The position numbers and the translations under genes are program-made. Below are positions 1 through 6,948 of a stretch of 12,178 bases of DNA, one piece after another. A model generated the notes under the pieces. It did not search any database. It was not told the DNA's origin and saw nothing but the letters and a program-made list of their open reading frames with translations. Numbering within the stretch: the first letter of the stretch is position 1; every line of letters begins with the position of its first letter. Source of the DNA: Pseudomonadales bacterium (GTDB taxonomy: Bacteria > Pseudomonadota > Gammaproteobacteria > Pseudomonadales > Pseudohongiellaceae); NCBI GenBank assembly GCA_022360535.1, contig JAKSCP010000216.1, positions 1-12,178 on the forward strand, read 5' to 3'.

Positions 1-325
1 AGAGCTTTCATTGACATCGGATGATCCCGAAGTAATAGCCAGCCCGATTGACGAACAAATCATCGCTAACTACCAGCTTAGAGATATGAATTATCTGGCG
101 CTGGAGCGACTCAAGCAGGACGGTATGGTGCCGCTGCACAAAGTGCGTGGTTTGGTGGATGCCAATCAGATTCCACGCAACTCACACAAGCAGTTTGAGA
201 AGCGGCTAAAGTCGGTGGATGCCAAATTGCAGAAGCACTGGTTATTTAGTTACGCCAATCCGGTGATGAGCAAGTTGGAATTGACACCAACGAAGCTGGA
301 TGAGCTCTCAGACGAGGCGCTGTAG
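1..325 (+). CDS. C-terminal part of an unrecognised protein (5' end outside window)
   Basis: The reading frame is open from the left window edge (codons in phase from base 2) to a TAG at 323-325. The gene therefore probably starts upstream, and the TTG at position 11 is only the first start-like codon inside the window. About 107 residues are visible. They look soluble and charged and are predicted to be largely helical, with blocks such as NYQLRDMNYLALERL and FEKRLKSVDAKLQKHW. No signal peptide, membrane segment or catalytic motif is visible. I do not recognise the family. Its last 18 bases overlap the end of the convergent DUF349 gene, and no intrinsic terminator is seen between them. That this is a real gene is inferred from the long open frame, which runs to the exact convergent junction, and from the protein-like composition. 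Confidence 0.6.
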   Translation, partial: ELSLTSDDPEVIASPIDEQIIANYQLRDMNYLALERLKQDGMVPLHKVRGLVDANQIPRNSHKQFEKRLKSVDAKLQKHWLFSYANPVMSKLELTPTKLDELSDEAL

Positions 326-2347
326 ACTCTTTTCCAAACGTTCGCTAAAGACTTGCTGCTGTTGTTGGCTTACCGGCCCCAGGCATAGACATTTCATGCG
401 ACTTTGTTGCATGAATTTCACATTTCCGTCCCGGTCTTGTTGGCGCTGGCCAAAGCCTTGTTTTAGCTGGCTCAGTTGAATCTCCATTCTTGTCGCCTGG
501 TCTGCTTCCGGCGATTCTGCGCCAGCTCTGATTTCCGCTTCGATGCATAAGAGTTTGAGTTGCTCTGATGCATCATTGGCGGCCGATTGGTAATGGGAGA
601 TGTCTTTCGCGCTGCAGAGGAGCTGTGCCCGCTGTTGCAACAAAGAGATGTACTCGGAACCATTGTTTTCAGCCAGTGACTTCCAGTGCTCTGAGTCAAA
701 TGAGTTTTGTACGGTTTCCAGGTCCGGCGTCTCACTGGCGAGAACCTTAGTCTCCAATGGGCGTAAATACTCAAGACATCGGTGAATGATATTCAGCAAT
801 AGCTGACTCTTCTTGTCCGGTAGTGACTTGATACGCGTATCCAGTTTTCGCTTGTAGTTATTGAATCTATCCCGGTATTTGTTGCGGAACTTGCCATGGA
901 TTTTGTCCAGAGCGCTTGCGAATGACTGCTGGATGTCCTGATACCTGGACTTGGATGAACGTAATTCATCGTCATCTAGGGTTGAAATCTTTTCCAATGA
1001 GTCCAGTAACTCATCAATGGTTTTTTGTGCCTGCTCGATGTTTGCTTTGCGTTCTGTTTGTTGTTTATCTCTGCCAGCAAAGATCTCATCACAGATTGAA
1101 CGGAATTTTTCCCAATACTCTTTGTCTTCTTTGTAAGTCGACTGTCCAGCTTGTTTCCATTCCTGCTGCAAGCGTTTGGCTTCGCTCATCGCCTGCTTGC
1201 GATCGTCCAGCGATAACAGTCCACGGGCTCTTTCGACAATGTCGGATTTGAGTTTGGCGCTGCTCTTTAGCTTATCTCTGCGCAGTTTGCGCAGTTGGTT
1301 AAGCGCGGCGTAGTATCGTTTTTGCAGTGGTTTGATGCGACTTTGTTCAACCGGTGCGTACTTCTTCCATTTTTCCTCGGCAAGCTTCAGTTGCTTATTC
1401 AGTTCGGAAGTGGCGGGTTCTTGCTCTCCGTAGCTTTTTGCCAGCACCTCGAGTTCATCACATAGTTCACGGCGGGCTTTCAAATTGCTCGCCATGAGTT
1501 GTTTGCGTTGTTTGAAGTATTCTTTGCAGGGTTCGTAGGCAGCGTCAGACGATAGTTTAAACTGCTGCCAGAGTTCCTCATTCTGATTGGATCGACCCAG
1601 TTCTTTCCATTCCTTGTGCAATCGGCTGATGTGCTTGCTCTTGTCGCCCGGCTGCATGCGAGACTCCTTGAGCTTGTCCATCTGCTGAATAAGTTCTTTC
1701 TTCTTTTCTGTTGCGGCAAATATTTTCCAATCCCGCAGTTCATTGATCTTTGTTTTAAACGCTTGTGTCAGGCCCTGCAGCTCTTGCCGAATACTGCCGT
1801 TGGTATTGCTGATATTGCCTTGAATCTTGTCCCAGGTTGGTAACGCATCTATGGACTTGCCCTCGCCAAGTGCCACTTCCAATTGCTGAATGAGGGCCAG
1901 CGTCTGTTCTTTTAGCGACACTTGATGTTCTGCGTTGACCGCAAACTTTTGCTGTAATGACTCCCGGATTGTTTCAGCGCTTGTCATTAGTTCCTGTTCT
2001 TGTTCACCAATGAACTTGCGAAAGCGATTGAGGTTGTTCTCGATGGTTACAAGGCGGGTCGTATTCTTGGGGCTTAGTTTTTCCAGTTCTGTCTGTAGCC
2101 CGGCTAACTCTTTGCTGAGGTCTAAATCGTCAGGCTTTTTCGGGGCTGGCTTCTGTTTGACGGTTTTCTCCGCCGATTGCTCTGGCTGCTCGCCGTCTGC
2201 TTCCGGGACCGCGGGAGTAGAGCCTGGATCCACAGACTCTGCTGCGGCAGGAGTAGCCGCTGAGTCGGGCTGGATGTCGGTATCCGCTGCCTGCTCGCTG
2301 GTCGATGCCGCTATTTGGGCGTCTTGTTTGGAAGACTCTGCTGCCAT
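308..2347 (-). CDS. DUF349 repeat protein, long coiled-coil, function unknown
   Basis: This is a 679-residue soluble protein. Residues 1-75 are low-complexity, rich in Ala, Glu, Ser and Pro, and probably disordered. From about residue 78 to the end it is almost entirely charged helix. The middle carries repeated DUF349-type modules whose hallmark is a Trp-Lys-x-x-Gly turn followed by aromatic residues: W247-K-E-L-G with W260 and F263, W327-K-K-Y, and W397-K-Q-A-G with W412 and F415. A weaker fourth copy may lie around 440-505. There is no signal peptide or membrane segment, so it is predicted to be cytoplasmic. DUF349 has no established biochemical function that I can state, and none is claimed here. 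The start is the ATG at 2347, with no strong ribosome binding site; an extended -10 element lies about 55 bases upstream. It overlaps the convergent gene on its left by 18 bases and is divergent from dinG. The family call is confident; the role is unknown. Confidence 0.88.
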   Translation of the reverse strand: MAAESSKQDAQIAASTSEQAADTDIQPDSAATPAAAESVDPGSTPAVPEADGEQPEQSAEKTVKQKPAPKKPDDLDLSKELAGLQTELEKLSPKNTTRLVTIENNLNRFRKFIGEQEQELMTSAETIRESLQQKFAVNAEHQVSLKEQTLALIQQLEVALGEGKSIDALPTWDKIQGNISNTNGSIRQELQGLTQAFKTKINELRDWKIFAATEKKKELIQQMDKLKESRMQPGDKSKHISRLHKEWKELGRSNQNEELWQQFKLSSDAAYEPCKEYFKQRKQLMASNLKARRELCDELEVLAKSYGEQEPATSELNKQLKLAEEKWKKYAPVEQSRIKPLQKRYYAALNQLRKLRRDKLKSSAKLKSDIVERARGLLSLDDRKQAMSEAKRLQQEWKQAGQSTYKEDKEYWEKFRSICDEIFAGRDKQQTERKANIEQAQKTIDELLDSLEKISTLDDDELRSSKSRYQDIQQSFASALDKIHGKFRNKYRDRFNNYKRKLDTRIKSLPDKKSQLLLNIIHRCLEYLRPLETKVLASETPDLETVQNSFDSEHWKSLAENNGSEYISLLQQRAQLLCSAKDISHYQSAANDASEQLKLLCIEAEIRAGAESPEADQATRMEIQLSQLKQGFGQRQQDRDGNVKFMQQSRMKCLCLGPVSQQQQQVFSERLEKSLQRLV

Positions 2348-2401
2348 TTACTACACTGCCGGGCGGGGGGCTTAACTGCTGCAATCTAAGATAGAGACAG
2401 G

Positions 2402-2410
2402 ATTTTAGCA
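2402..2410 (-). promoter_or_regulatory. Candidate extended -10 element for the DUF349 gene
   Basis: On the minus strand the sequence reads TGCTAAAAT, that is TGn followed by TAAAAT (5 of 6 to TATAAT). It lies about 55 bases upstream of the DUF349 gene start. No good -35 hexamer is visible (only TTCTGT, at too wide a spacing), which is compatible with an extended -10 promoter. This is a prediction from sequence only. Confidence 0.35.
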
Positions 2411-2481
2411 GAACTTCTTCCCGCTGACAGAAAACCGGATATTTCAGGCTCGCCGGGCAAAGGCAGCGGGTATCGCTGGTG

Positions 2482-2487
2482 TATAAT
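2482..2487 (+). promoter_or_regulatory. Candidate -10 element for dinG
   Basis: A perfect TATAAT hexamer lies 61 bases upstream of the dinG ATG, in the divergent spacer. The -35 region 17 bases further upstream (AAAGGC) is a poor match, so this promoter may need an activator or be weak. I searched the spacer 2348-2548 for a LexA-type CTGT-N8-ACAG operator and saw none, unlike the SOS-controlled dinG of E. coli. Confidence 0.45.
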
Positions 2488-2534
2488 GGCACGCCGGCCC
2501 GGCAAACCCGTTCGACTGACTCTCATTTCATGAC

Positions 2535-2539
2535 AAGGA
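2535..2539 (+). promoter_or_regulatory. Ribosome binding site of dinG
   Basis: AAGGA lies 9 bases before the ATG at 2549 and supports that start codon. No better start is seen upstream. Confidence 0.6.
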
Positions 2540-2548
2540 CAACTCCGC

Positions 2549-4666
2549 ATGCTCGCGGATGACATCAAGGAAGCTATTCAGGCTGCTTACAGCCAGCTAT
2601 TGCAATCCCAGGACTTAAAACCCCGTGGCGGTCAGAAACAGATGATCGCGACAATCGCAAATTCTCTGGCCCAGGAAGCGGAGGCGGGCGAAGGGCCAAT
2701 TTGTGTAGTGGAGGCCGGGACAGGCACTGGGAAAACCCTGGCCTATCTATTGGCTGCCATACCCGTGGCTCAGGCTCGCGGTCTGAAACTCATCGTTGCT
2801 ACCGCCACAGTTGCGCTGCAAGAGCAGGTAGTCTTGAAGGACATCCCTGAGCTGCTGCAAGGTTCGGACCTCGACTTCAGCTATACCCTGGCCAAGGGGC
2901 GCGGTCGTTATGTTTGTCTCGCTCAGCTGGACAACAGATTGCGTCCCAACGACAGCCTGCAGGCCATGTTGGAGCTATACGGTGAGGATTTGCAGGAGCA
3001 GGGCGAGTCCGCCACTTTGCTCTATCAGCAAATGCTTGACGCACTGGGAGAGGGCAGTTGGCAGGGGGACCGGGATGACTGGCCCAGCCCTATTAGCGAC
3101 GTGGAATGGCGTCCTTTAACTGTGGACAATTCTCAGTGTCTGGGGTCACGCTGCAGTTTTTTCCGCCAATGCTGTTTTTTTAAAGGCAGGGAGTCTCTGG
3201 AGAAGGCAGACGTCATTGTCACCAATCAAGATTTGGTATTGTCAGATCTGGCACTTGGTGGCGGCGTTATCTTGCCGAACCCGTCAGACAGTCTGTATGT
3301 CTTCGATGAAGCGCATCACCTCGCTATTAAAAGCAACAATCATTTCTCAAACTTTGCCCGAGTCAGAAGCACCTTAAACTGGTTAGATCGGGTGCAGGAC
3401 TTTATCGGCAGGTTGGATAAGGAAGACATTGTTGGAACAGAGCACAGCCAGCAACTGAAACCGCTTCGCAAACAGTGTCAGGAGGGTTTGGAGGAACTTT
3501 GGGCGCTCCTGCAGCAGATCGTTAATGAACAGCCGGAGCTTGATAGCTATGGCACTCAGTCCCAATTCCCCTTTGAGCTTGGCAGAGTTCCAGAGCCGGT
3601 ACAAACAGTGACCAGCAATCTCGCTCTTGCTTTTCAGCAACTCTGTAATCTTCTTCAGATGGCAGCGGATGATCTGGCCGGACTGGCGGAAGAAGCGCCA
3701 GATGCCGAACTGAAAGACAAGGCTGAGCAATGGTTTCCCCTGGCAGGCTCGCTTAAAAATCGCGGTGAGGCCACTCTGGCCCTTTTGCTCAGCTTTGCCA
3801 AAGAAGATGCAGAGTCGGAGCCGCCTACCGCCCGTTGGTTAACTATCAGTGACCAGGAAGGTGATTCTGATATCGGGCTTTCCGTAAGCCCGGTGTTAGC
3901 AGCCAGCAATTTGCAGGAAACTCTATGGTCTGAATGTGCCGGTGCGGTCATGACATCCGCAACACTTTCCGCGCTTGGAAAATTCGATGTCCTGGCAATG
4001 CGTGCTGGGTTACCGGAGCGTACCAGCTACCTCAGTATTCCCAGTCCGTTTAACTTTACTGAAGCAGCAGGCTTGTACATACCACGGCTAAACTGTGATC
4101 CAACTGACCCTGAATCTCACACCGCGGCTATCGTCAAGGCGCTCCCCCAACTCCTACCTTCCCCTGTTGCTGCCCTGATGCTCTTCTCAAGTCGTCGACA
4201 GATGCAAGATGTGCTCGCTGAGTTGCCGGAGAAGCTGGCGGAAATGGTACTGTGCCAGGACGATTACCAGAAAGCGCAGTTGCTAAAGTACCACCGCCAA
4301 CGTATTGATGACGGCAAGGACAGTCTGATCTTTGGCTTGGCGAGTTTCGCCGAAGGCGTGGACTTACCTGGTAAATACTGCACCCATGTACTGATTGCGA
4401 AGATTCCTTTCGCGGTGCCTAACGATCCGGTGGCAATGACTTTGGCTGAATGGGTGGAGCAACAAGGTAAGAACCCGTTTACTGCGCTCTCGGTGCCTGA
4501 CGCTGCTTTCAGACTAGTGCAATCCAGCGGCAGGTTGTTGCGCAGTGAAACCGACTCTGGACGCATTACGCTTTTTGATGAACGCATCGTGCAGAAGTTT
4601 TATGGCAAACAGATCCTGGATTCTTTGCCACCTTACCGTAGAGAAGTGTTTACTGAAGAGTATTAG
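2549..4666 (+). CDS. dinG: DinG-type ATP-dependent 5'-3' DNA helicase with FeS cluster
   Basis: This 705-residue superfamily 2 XPD/DinG-type helicase is close in length to E. coli DinG (716). Family knowledge: these enzymes unwind DNA 5' to 3', including D-loops, R-loops and other structures, and help resolve replication-transcription conflicts. Seen here: a Q-motif-like RGGQKQMI (26-33), Walker A EAGTGTGKT (55-63), Walker B VFDEAHH (251-257), and four cysteines placed like the 4Fe-4S ligands of DinG (C123, C197, C202, and C208 or C209). The C-terminal helicase half carries MTSATL, LFSSRRQM, GLASFAEGVDLPGKY and, in place of a classical Q-x-x-G-R-x-x-R, the DinG-like LVQSSGRLLRSETD. The FeS ligands separate it from the related YoaA-type proteins less clearly than from exonuclease-fused Gram-positive DinG, since there is no N-terminal exonuclease domain. 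The start is supported by AAGGA. It is divergent from the DUF349 gene and stops 9 bases from the convergent small membrane protein gene. Confidence 0.93.
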   Translation: MLADDIKEAIQAAYSQLLQSQDLKPRGGQKQMIATIANSLAQEAEAGEGPICVVEAGTGTGKTLAYLLAAIPVAQARGLKLIVATATVALQEQVVLKDIPELLQGSDLDFSYTLAKGRGRYVCLAQLDNRLRPNDSLQAMLELYGEDLQEQGESATLLYQQMLDALGEGSWQGDRDDWPSPISDVEWRPLTVDNSQCLGSRCSFFRQCCFFKGRESLEKADVIVTNQDLVLSDLALGGGVILPNPSDSLYVFDEAHHLAIKSNNHFSNFARVRSTLNWLDRVQDFIGRLDKEDIVGTEHSQQLKPLRKQCQEGLEELWALLQQIVNEQPELDSYGTQSQFPFELGRVPEPVQTVTSNLALAFQQLCNLLQMAADDLAGLAEEAPDAELKDKAEQWFPLAGSLKNRGEATLALLLSFAKEDAESEPPTARWLTISDQEGDSDIGLSVSPVLAASNLQETLWSECAGAVMTSATLSALGKFDVLAMRAGLPERTSYLSIPSPFNFTEAAGLYIPRLNCDPTDPESHTAAIVKALPQLLPSPVAALMLFSSRRQMQDVLAELPEKLAEMVLCQDDYQKAQLLKYHRQRIDDGKDSLIFGLASFAEGVDLPGKYCTHVLIAKIPFAVPNDPVAMTLAEWVEQQGKNPFTALSVPDAAFRLVQSSGRLLRSETDSGRITLFDERIVQKFYGKQILDSLPPYRREVFTEEY

Positions 4667-4675
4667 GAATCAGCA

Positions 4676-4861
4676 TTATTTCTGGTTGCGCAGGTGGTTG
4701 AAGAAGTAACCAGCACCGGCTCCCAGAATGGCCCCGCCAAGAGCGGAGAAGAGCACGCTGTCAAACACAGGGCCTAATCCCACACCGATAAATAGCCCGA
4801 CGGTGATGCATAGTATGTAGGTTTCTTTTTGGACCTGCTTTTTGTTTTTCTTTTTGGACAT
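4676..4861 (-). CDS. Small two-helix membrane protein with glycine-rich helices
   Basis: A 61-residue protein. A strongly basic N-terminus (MSKKKNKK) is followed by two predicted membrane helices, about 14-34 and 36-54. The first contains G22-x3-G26-x-G28-x-G30 and the second a G42-G43-x3-G47-x-G49-x-G51 pattern, both resembling glycine zippers that pack helices tightly. By the positive-inside rule both ends are probably cytoplasmic, forming a hairpin. I do not recognise a named family. No clear ribosome binding site precedes the ATG, which lowers confidence. The reading frame lies 44 bases downstream of the cyclophilin gene on the same strand, and its stop is only 9 bases from that of the convergent dinG, so it fills the gap exactly, as a real gene would. 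It may be co-transcribed with the cyclophilin. Confidence 0.6.
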   Translation of the reverse strand: MSKKKNKKQVQKETYILCITVGLFIGVGLGPVFDSVLFSALGGAILGAGAGYFFNHLRNQK

Positions 4862-4905
4862 TGTGTTTAAGCGCTACTAGCGTTTGGGTCCTCGTGCTAA
4901 ATCCT

Positions 4906-5775
4906 TTAGTTAACCCTTCTTATTGAATAGATATAGGGACTGCTGGGATCGAAACTGCCTGGATCAACCGCCGTGGTCCCGATACTGACTGCGATTTCCA
5001 TGCCTTCAACGACTTGACCAATGACAGTATGACGCCCATTGAGCCATTCCGCATCAGTTAACGCGATAAAGAATTCGGGACCATTGCGATTGGGTCCATC
5101 GTTCGCCAGCGCCAGTGTGCCTCTGGTAATACCACGGGTCGGAAAAAGGTTCTGATAGGCGAAGCCTTCATACTCGTAGAGTCGCATCACGGTCAGCGAT
5201 TGCAAGCTCGCTACGATTTGTGACTGTTGCTCTTCGACTTCATTCAGTGTGCCGATATTGAGTTCTGAATAGAGAGGCGTTAGAACTCTGTCAGCAAAAT
5301 CTTCTTGATTAGTGACATTAAGAATGGGATTGATGGATCCGTCTTCGGCTAACACAGGTAATCGATCCAGGCCCAGGGCATTGGCATTGATTTCGTCTGC
5401 CAATACTTCTTCGGGCATGCCCAGAGGATGGTAGTGTGGCGAACCGCCCTGAATTACAAATCCTGGAATCACGCGATGAAAACGCATCCCGTCATAGTAG
5501 CGTGGGCTGTAACTGGCATTGGAAATCGGATCGAGAAACGACAATTCACCCTCGGCTAGTGCCATGAAGTTTCTGACGTTTTCAGGTGCTTCGTTGGGAA
5601 ACAATTCCAGATATAAGCTGCCCCGAGAACTGGTAATCATGAACAGTGGATTGGATTGATCTTCCATTGCCTCGCGTGCGCTATTTAGATCAGCACGAAG
5701 CGCACCACCACACTGTATGGCAAACAACAATATCGCGGCGTGCAGTAATCGCCAGTTGTGGGAACGAGATATCAT
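4906..5775 (-). CDS. Exported cyclophilin-type peptidyl-prolyl isomerase with a large internal insertion
   Basis: A 289-residue cyclophilin, predicted to catalyse cis-trans isomerisation of proline peptide bonds in the periplasm. Residues 1-28 look like a Sec signal peptide (basic start, hydrophobic LLHAAILLFAI, then CGGALRA); the cysteine is not in a proper lipobox. The cyclophilin fold begins at about 45. Active-site equivalents are visible: R101, F106 and Q109 in FHRVIPGFVIQGG, then GTLALANDGPNRNGPEFF (219-236), W244 and H249 in EWLNGRHTVIG. Two features are odd. About 70 extra residues (roughly 139-212) separate the ADEIN loop from the GTLALA strand, where ordinary cyclophilins have a short loop. 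The usual Gln of the GSQFF motif is Glu (E234). Typical bacterial PpiA or PpiB proteins are about 165-190 residues. The only start in frame is weakly supported by a ribosome binding site. It probably lies downstream of the nucleotidyltransferase gene in one unit (91-base gap). Confidence 0.9.
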   Translation of the reverse strand: MISRSHNWRLLHAAILLFAIQCGGALRADLNSAREAMEDQSNPLFMITSSRGSLYLELFPNEAPENVRNFMALAEGELSFLDPISNASYSPRYYDGMRFHRVIPGFVIQGGSPHYHPLGMPEEVLADEINANALGLDRLPVLAEDGSINPILNVTNQEDFADRVLTPLYSELNIGTLNEVEEQQSQIVASLQSLTVMRLYEYEGFAYQNLFPTRGITRGTLALANDGPNRNGPEFFIALTDAEWLNGRHTVIGQVVEGMEIAVSIGTTAVDPGSFDPSSPYIYSIRRVN

Positions 5776-5866
5776 CGAGTGGATTGGTCGCCTGGGTAAT
5801 GATGCATGGCTGGGATTTTAGGGCTTAGTCTGGGCTCGGGCAATAATGCAATTCAGGGAGCCAGGG

Positions 5867-6454
5867 TCAGTAAGCGTATTTGGTTTGCATACGTTGGAGC
5901 TCTTCTGGCGTGTCTACATCGGAGAGAATGGCGCTATCGTCGCAAGGCAAACGAGTCACCCGGTCCGGGTGTTGGCGCACGACTGGTCGGCCTCCGGCGT
6001 CACCGGAAAGTTTGCCCAGTTCGGGGTAGAAAGCAGATCCAAACGCAACCGGGTTGCCAGGTTGATCCTGGAAACAGGGGATGATTATTGAGTTGGTATC
6101 TGCCGCCGCGACTATCTGCTGGTAGGTACTGGTCTGGATAAATGGCATGTCGGAGAGACAGACCAGGCACACATCCCAGCCGCGCTGTTGAGCTTGGTCA
6201 ATGCCAAATGCCAGGCTGGCGCCCATGCCCCGTTCGGCTTGTTCGAAGACAAGCACTTCCGTACCGCATTGAGTCAGTTCGTCAGCGAGTTCCGGCCGGG
6301 TGATTACCAGTGTCTCCGATACCGAAGTGCTAACCCGCTCCAACGTGTGCGAGAAAACTGATCGACCATCAGTCAACTTGGCCAATAGCTTGGCGCTGCC
6401 AAAGCGTTTACTGAACCCAGCAGCTAATAGTAGAGCGCCCACACGATGAACCAT
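5867..6454 (-). CDS. MocA-like nucleotidyltransferase (molybdenum cofactor cytidylyl/guanylyltransferase type)
   Basis: A 195-residue cytoplasmic member of the MobA-like NTP-transferase fold. Motifs in order: nucleotide-binding LLLAAGFSKRFGSAK (8-22); GMGAS (76-80), the MocA-type loop after the sugar- or cofactor-facing helix; SDMPF (101-105), whose D102 should bind the metal; GNPVAF (133-138); GDAGGRPVV (151-159); and a final DVDTPEEL (179-186). This set matches the MocA/YgfJ family, whose characterised members attach CMP or another nucleotide to molybdopterin. In MocA proteins the GDAGG region is usually GDKGAR, so the substrate here is uncertain. No xdhC, molybdoenzyme or moa gene is in the window, so the molybdenum link rests on family resemblance only. 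The ATG at 6454 lacks a clear ribosome binding site. The gene starts beyond the nrd terminator, so it needs its own promoter in about 6455-6530; none stands out. Confidence 0.8.
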   Translation of the reverse strand: MVHRVGALLLAAGFSKRFGSAKLLAKLTDGRSVFSHTLERVSTSVSETLVITRPELADELTQCGTEVLVFEQAERGMGASLAFGIDQAQQRGWDVCLVCLSDMPFIQTSTYQQIVAAADTNSIIIPCFQDQPGNPVAFGSAFYPELGKLSGDAGGRPVVRQHPDRVTRLPCDDSAILSDVDTPEELQRMQTKYAY

Positions 6455-6476
6455 ACTGCGATTGTAGTTGTCGGGA

Positions 6477-6494
6477 AGACGAGATGCATCGTCT
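6477..6494. promoter_or_regulatory. Perfect inverted repeat upstream of the MocA-like gene
   Basis: AGACGA-GATGCA-TCGTCT is a 6-base perfect inverted repeat with a 6-base centre, 23 to 40 bases before the nucleotidyltransferase start. It could be an operator or a leader hairpin. No regulator family was matched. Confidence 0.3.
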
Positions 6495-6530
6495 ATTTGC
6501 TAAAGAGTGGTGGAAACTGTTGGGGGAGGG

Positions 6531-6571
6531 AAAAATACAAGGGCCTGAGAGGATAAAGGATCAGGCCCTTG
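6531..6571 (-). terminator. Rho-independent terminator of the nrdA-nrdB unit
   Basis: On the minus strand an 11-base-pair perfect stem (CAAGGGCCTGA paired with TCAGGCCCTTG, 12-base loop) begins 7 bases after the TAA of the 105-residue gene. It is followed at once by TATTTTT. The stem is GC-rich in its core, with the U tract on the minus-strand side only, so the direction is clear. It ends the nrdA-nrdB-small protein transcript and insulates the MocA-like gene. Confidence 0.9.
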
Positions 6572-6578
6572 TTAGTGC

Positions 6579-6896
6579 TTAGTGCAAAGTTTTTGTGCTC
6601 TTGCGGACCGGATCTGCTTCCTGTTGCTTAATCTCTACGACAAAGCTTTCTTTATTCTCAACCTTGCTCTCAGATTTGCTGGATGCAGACTTACCCTTTT
6701 CTGCAATAGCGGCTTCAGCAGCAGCTCGACGTGCTTCCTCTTCCTTCTGAGCTTCCGCTTGTGCCTTAAGTTGCTCGCTCAGATGTTGGCGCAGACGATT
6801 CACCACACTGGTCATGACTTCTATGGTCTGACTCAATTGGTCGAGAGTGAGTAAGGTTCTCTCCGGATCGTTCTCTGTCTGTTTCTCTTCGCTCAT
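6579..6896 (-). CDS. Small coiled-coil protein linked to nrdB, function unknown
   Basis: A 105-residue soluble protein. The start chosen is the ATG at 6896 (MSEEKQ), because GGAG stands 8 bases before it; an upstream in-frame ATG at 6926 has no ribosome binding site. Residues 13-67 are predicted to form a continuous helix: an amphipathic block, TLDQLSQTIEVMTSVVNRL, followed by a Glu/Ala/Lys/Arg-rich coiled coil. Residues 68-85 are Ser/Lys-rich and probably flexible, ending in ESFVVEIKQQ and a basic tail. No catalytic motif, cysteine or membrane segment is present. It sits 52 bases after nrdB, before the shared terminator, so it is very likely co-transcribed with the ribonucleotide reductase. 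Any role in reductase assembly or regulation is inference from position. The Lys/Ala-rich composition alone could mislead similarity searches. Confidence 0.75.
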   Translation of the reverse strand: MSEEKQTENDPERTLLTLDQLSQTIEVMTSVVNRLRQHLSEQLKAQAEAQKEEEARRAAAEAAIAEKGKSASSKSESKVENKESFVVEIKQQEADPVRKSTKTLH

Positions 6897-6904
6897 TGTC
6901 CGTG

Positions 6905-6908
6905 CTCC
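6905..6908 (-). promoter_or_regulatory. Ribosome binding site deciding the start of the nrdB-linked small gene
   Basis: GGAG on the minus strand lies 8 bases before the ATG at 6896. The alternative ATG at 6926 is preceded by no purine-rich motif, so the shorter 105-residue product is preferred. Confidence 0.6.
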
Positions 6909-6948
6909 ACTGGCATGCCACTGCATTGAATGGTGTTACTAAATCCGT

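Noticed and set aside
1935..2375. 146-codon plus-strand open frame opposite the DUF349 gene
   Set aside because: Shadow frame of the Ala/Glu/Ser-rich head of the real gene. It has no ribosome binding site or domain.
6579..6926. Longer 115-residue version of the nrdB-linked gene starting at 6926
   Set aside because: The upstream ATG lacks a ribosome binding site, whereas GGAG stands 8 bases before the ATG at 6896.
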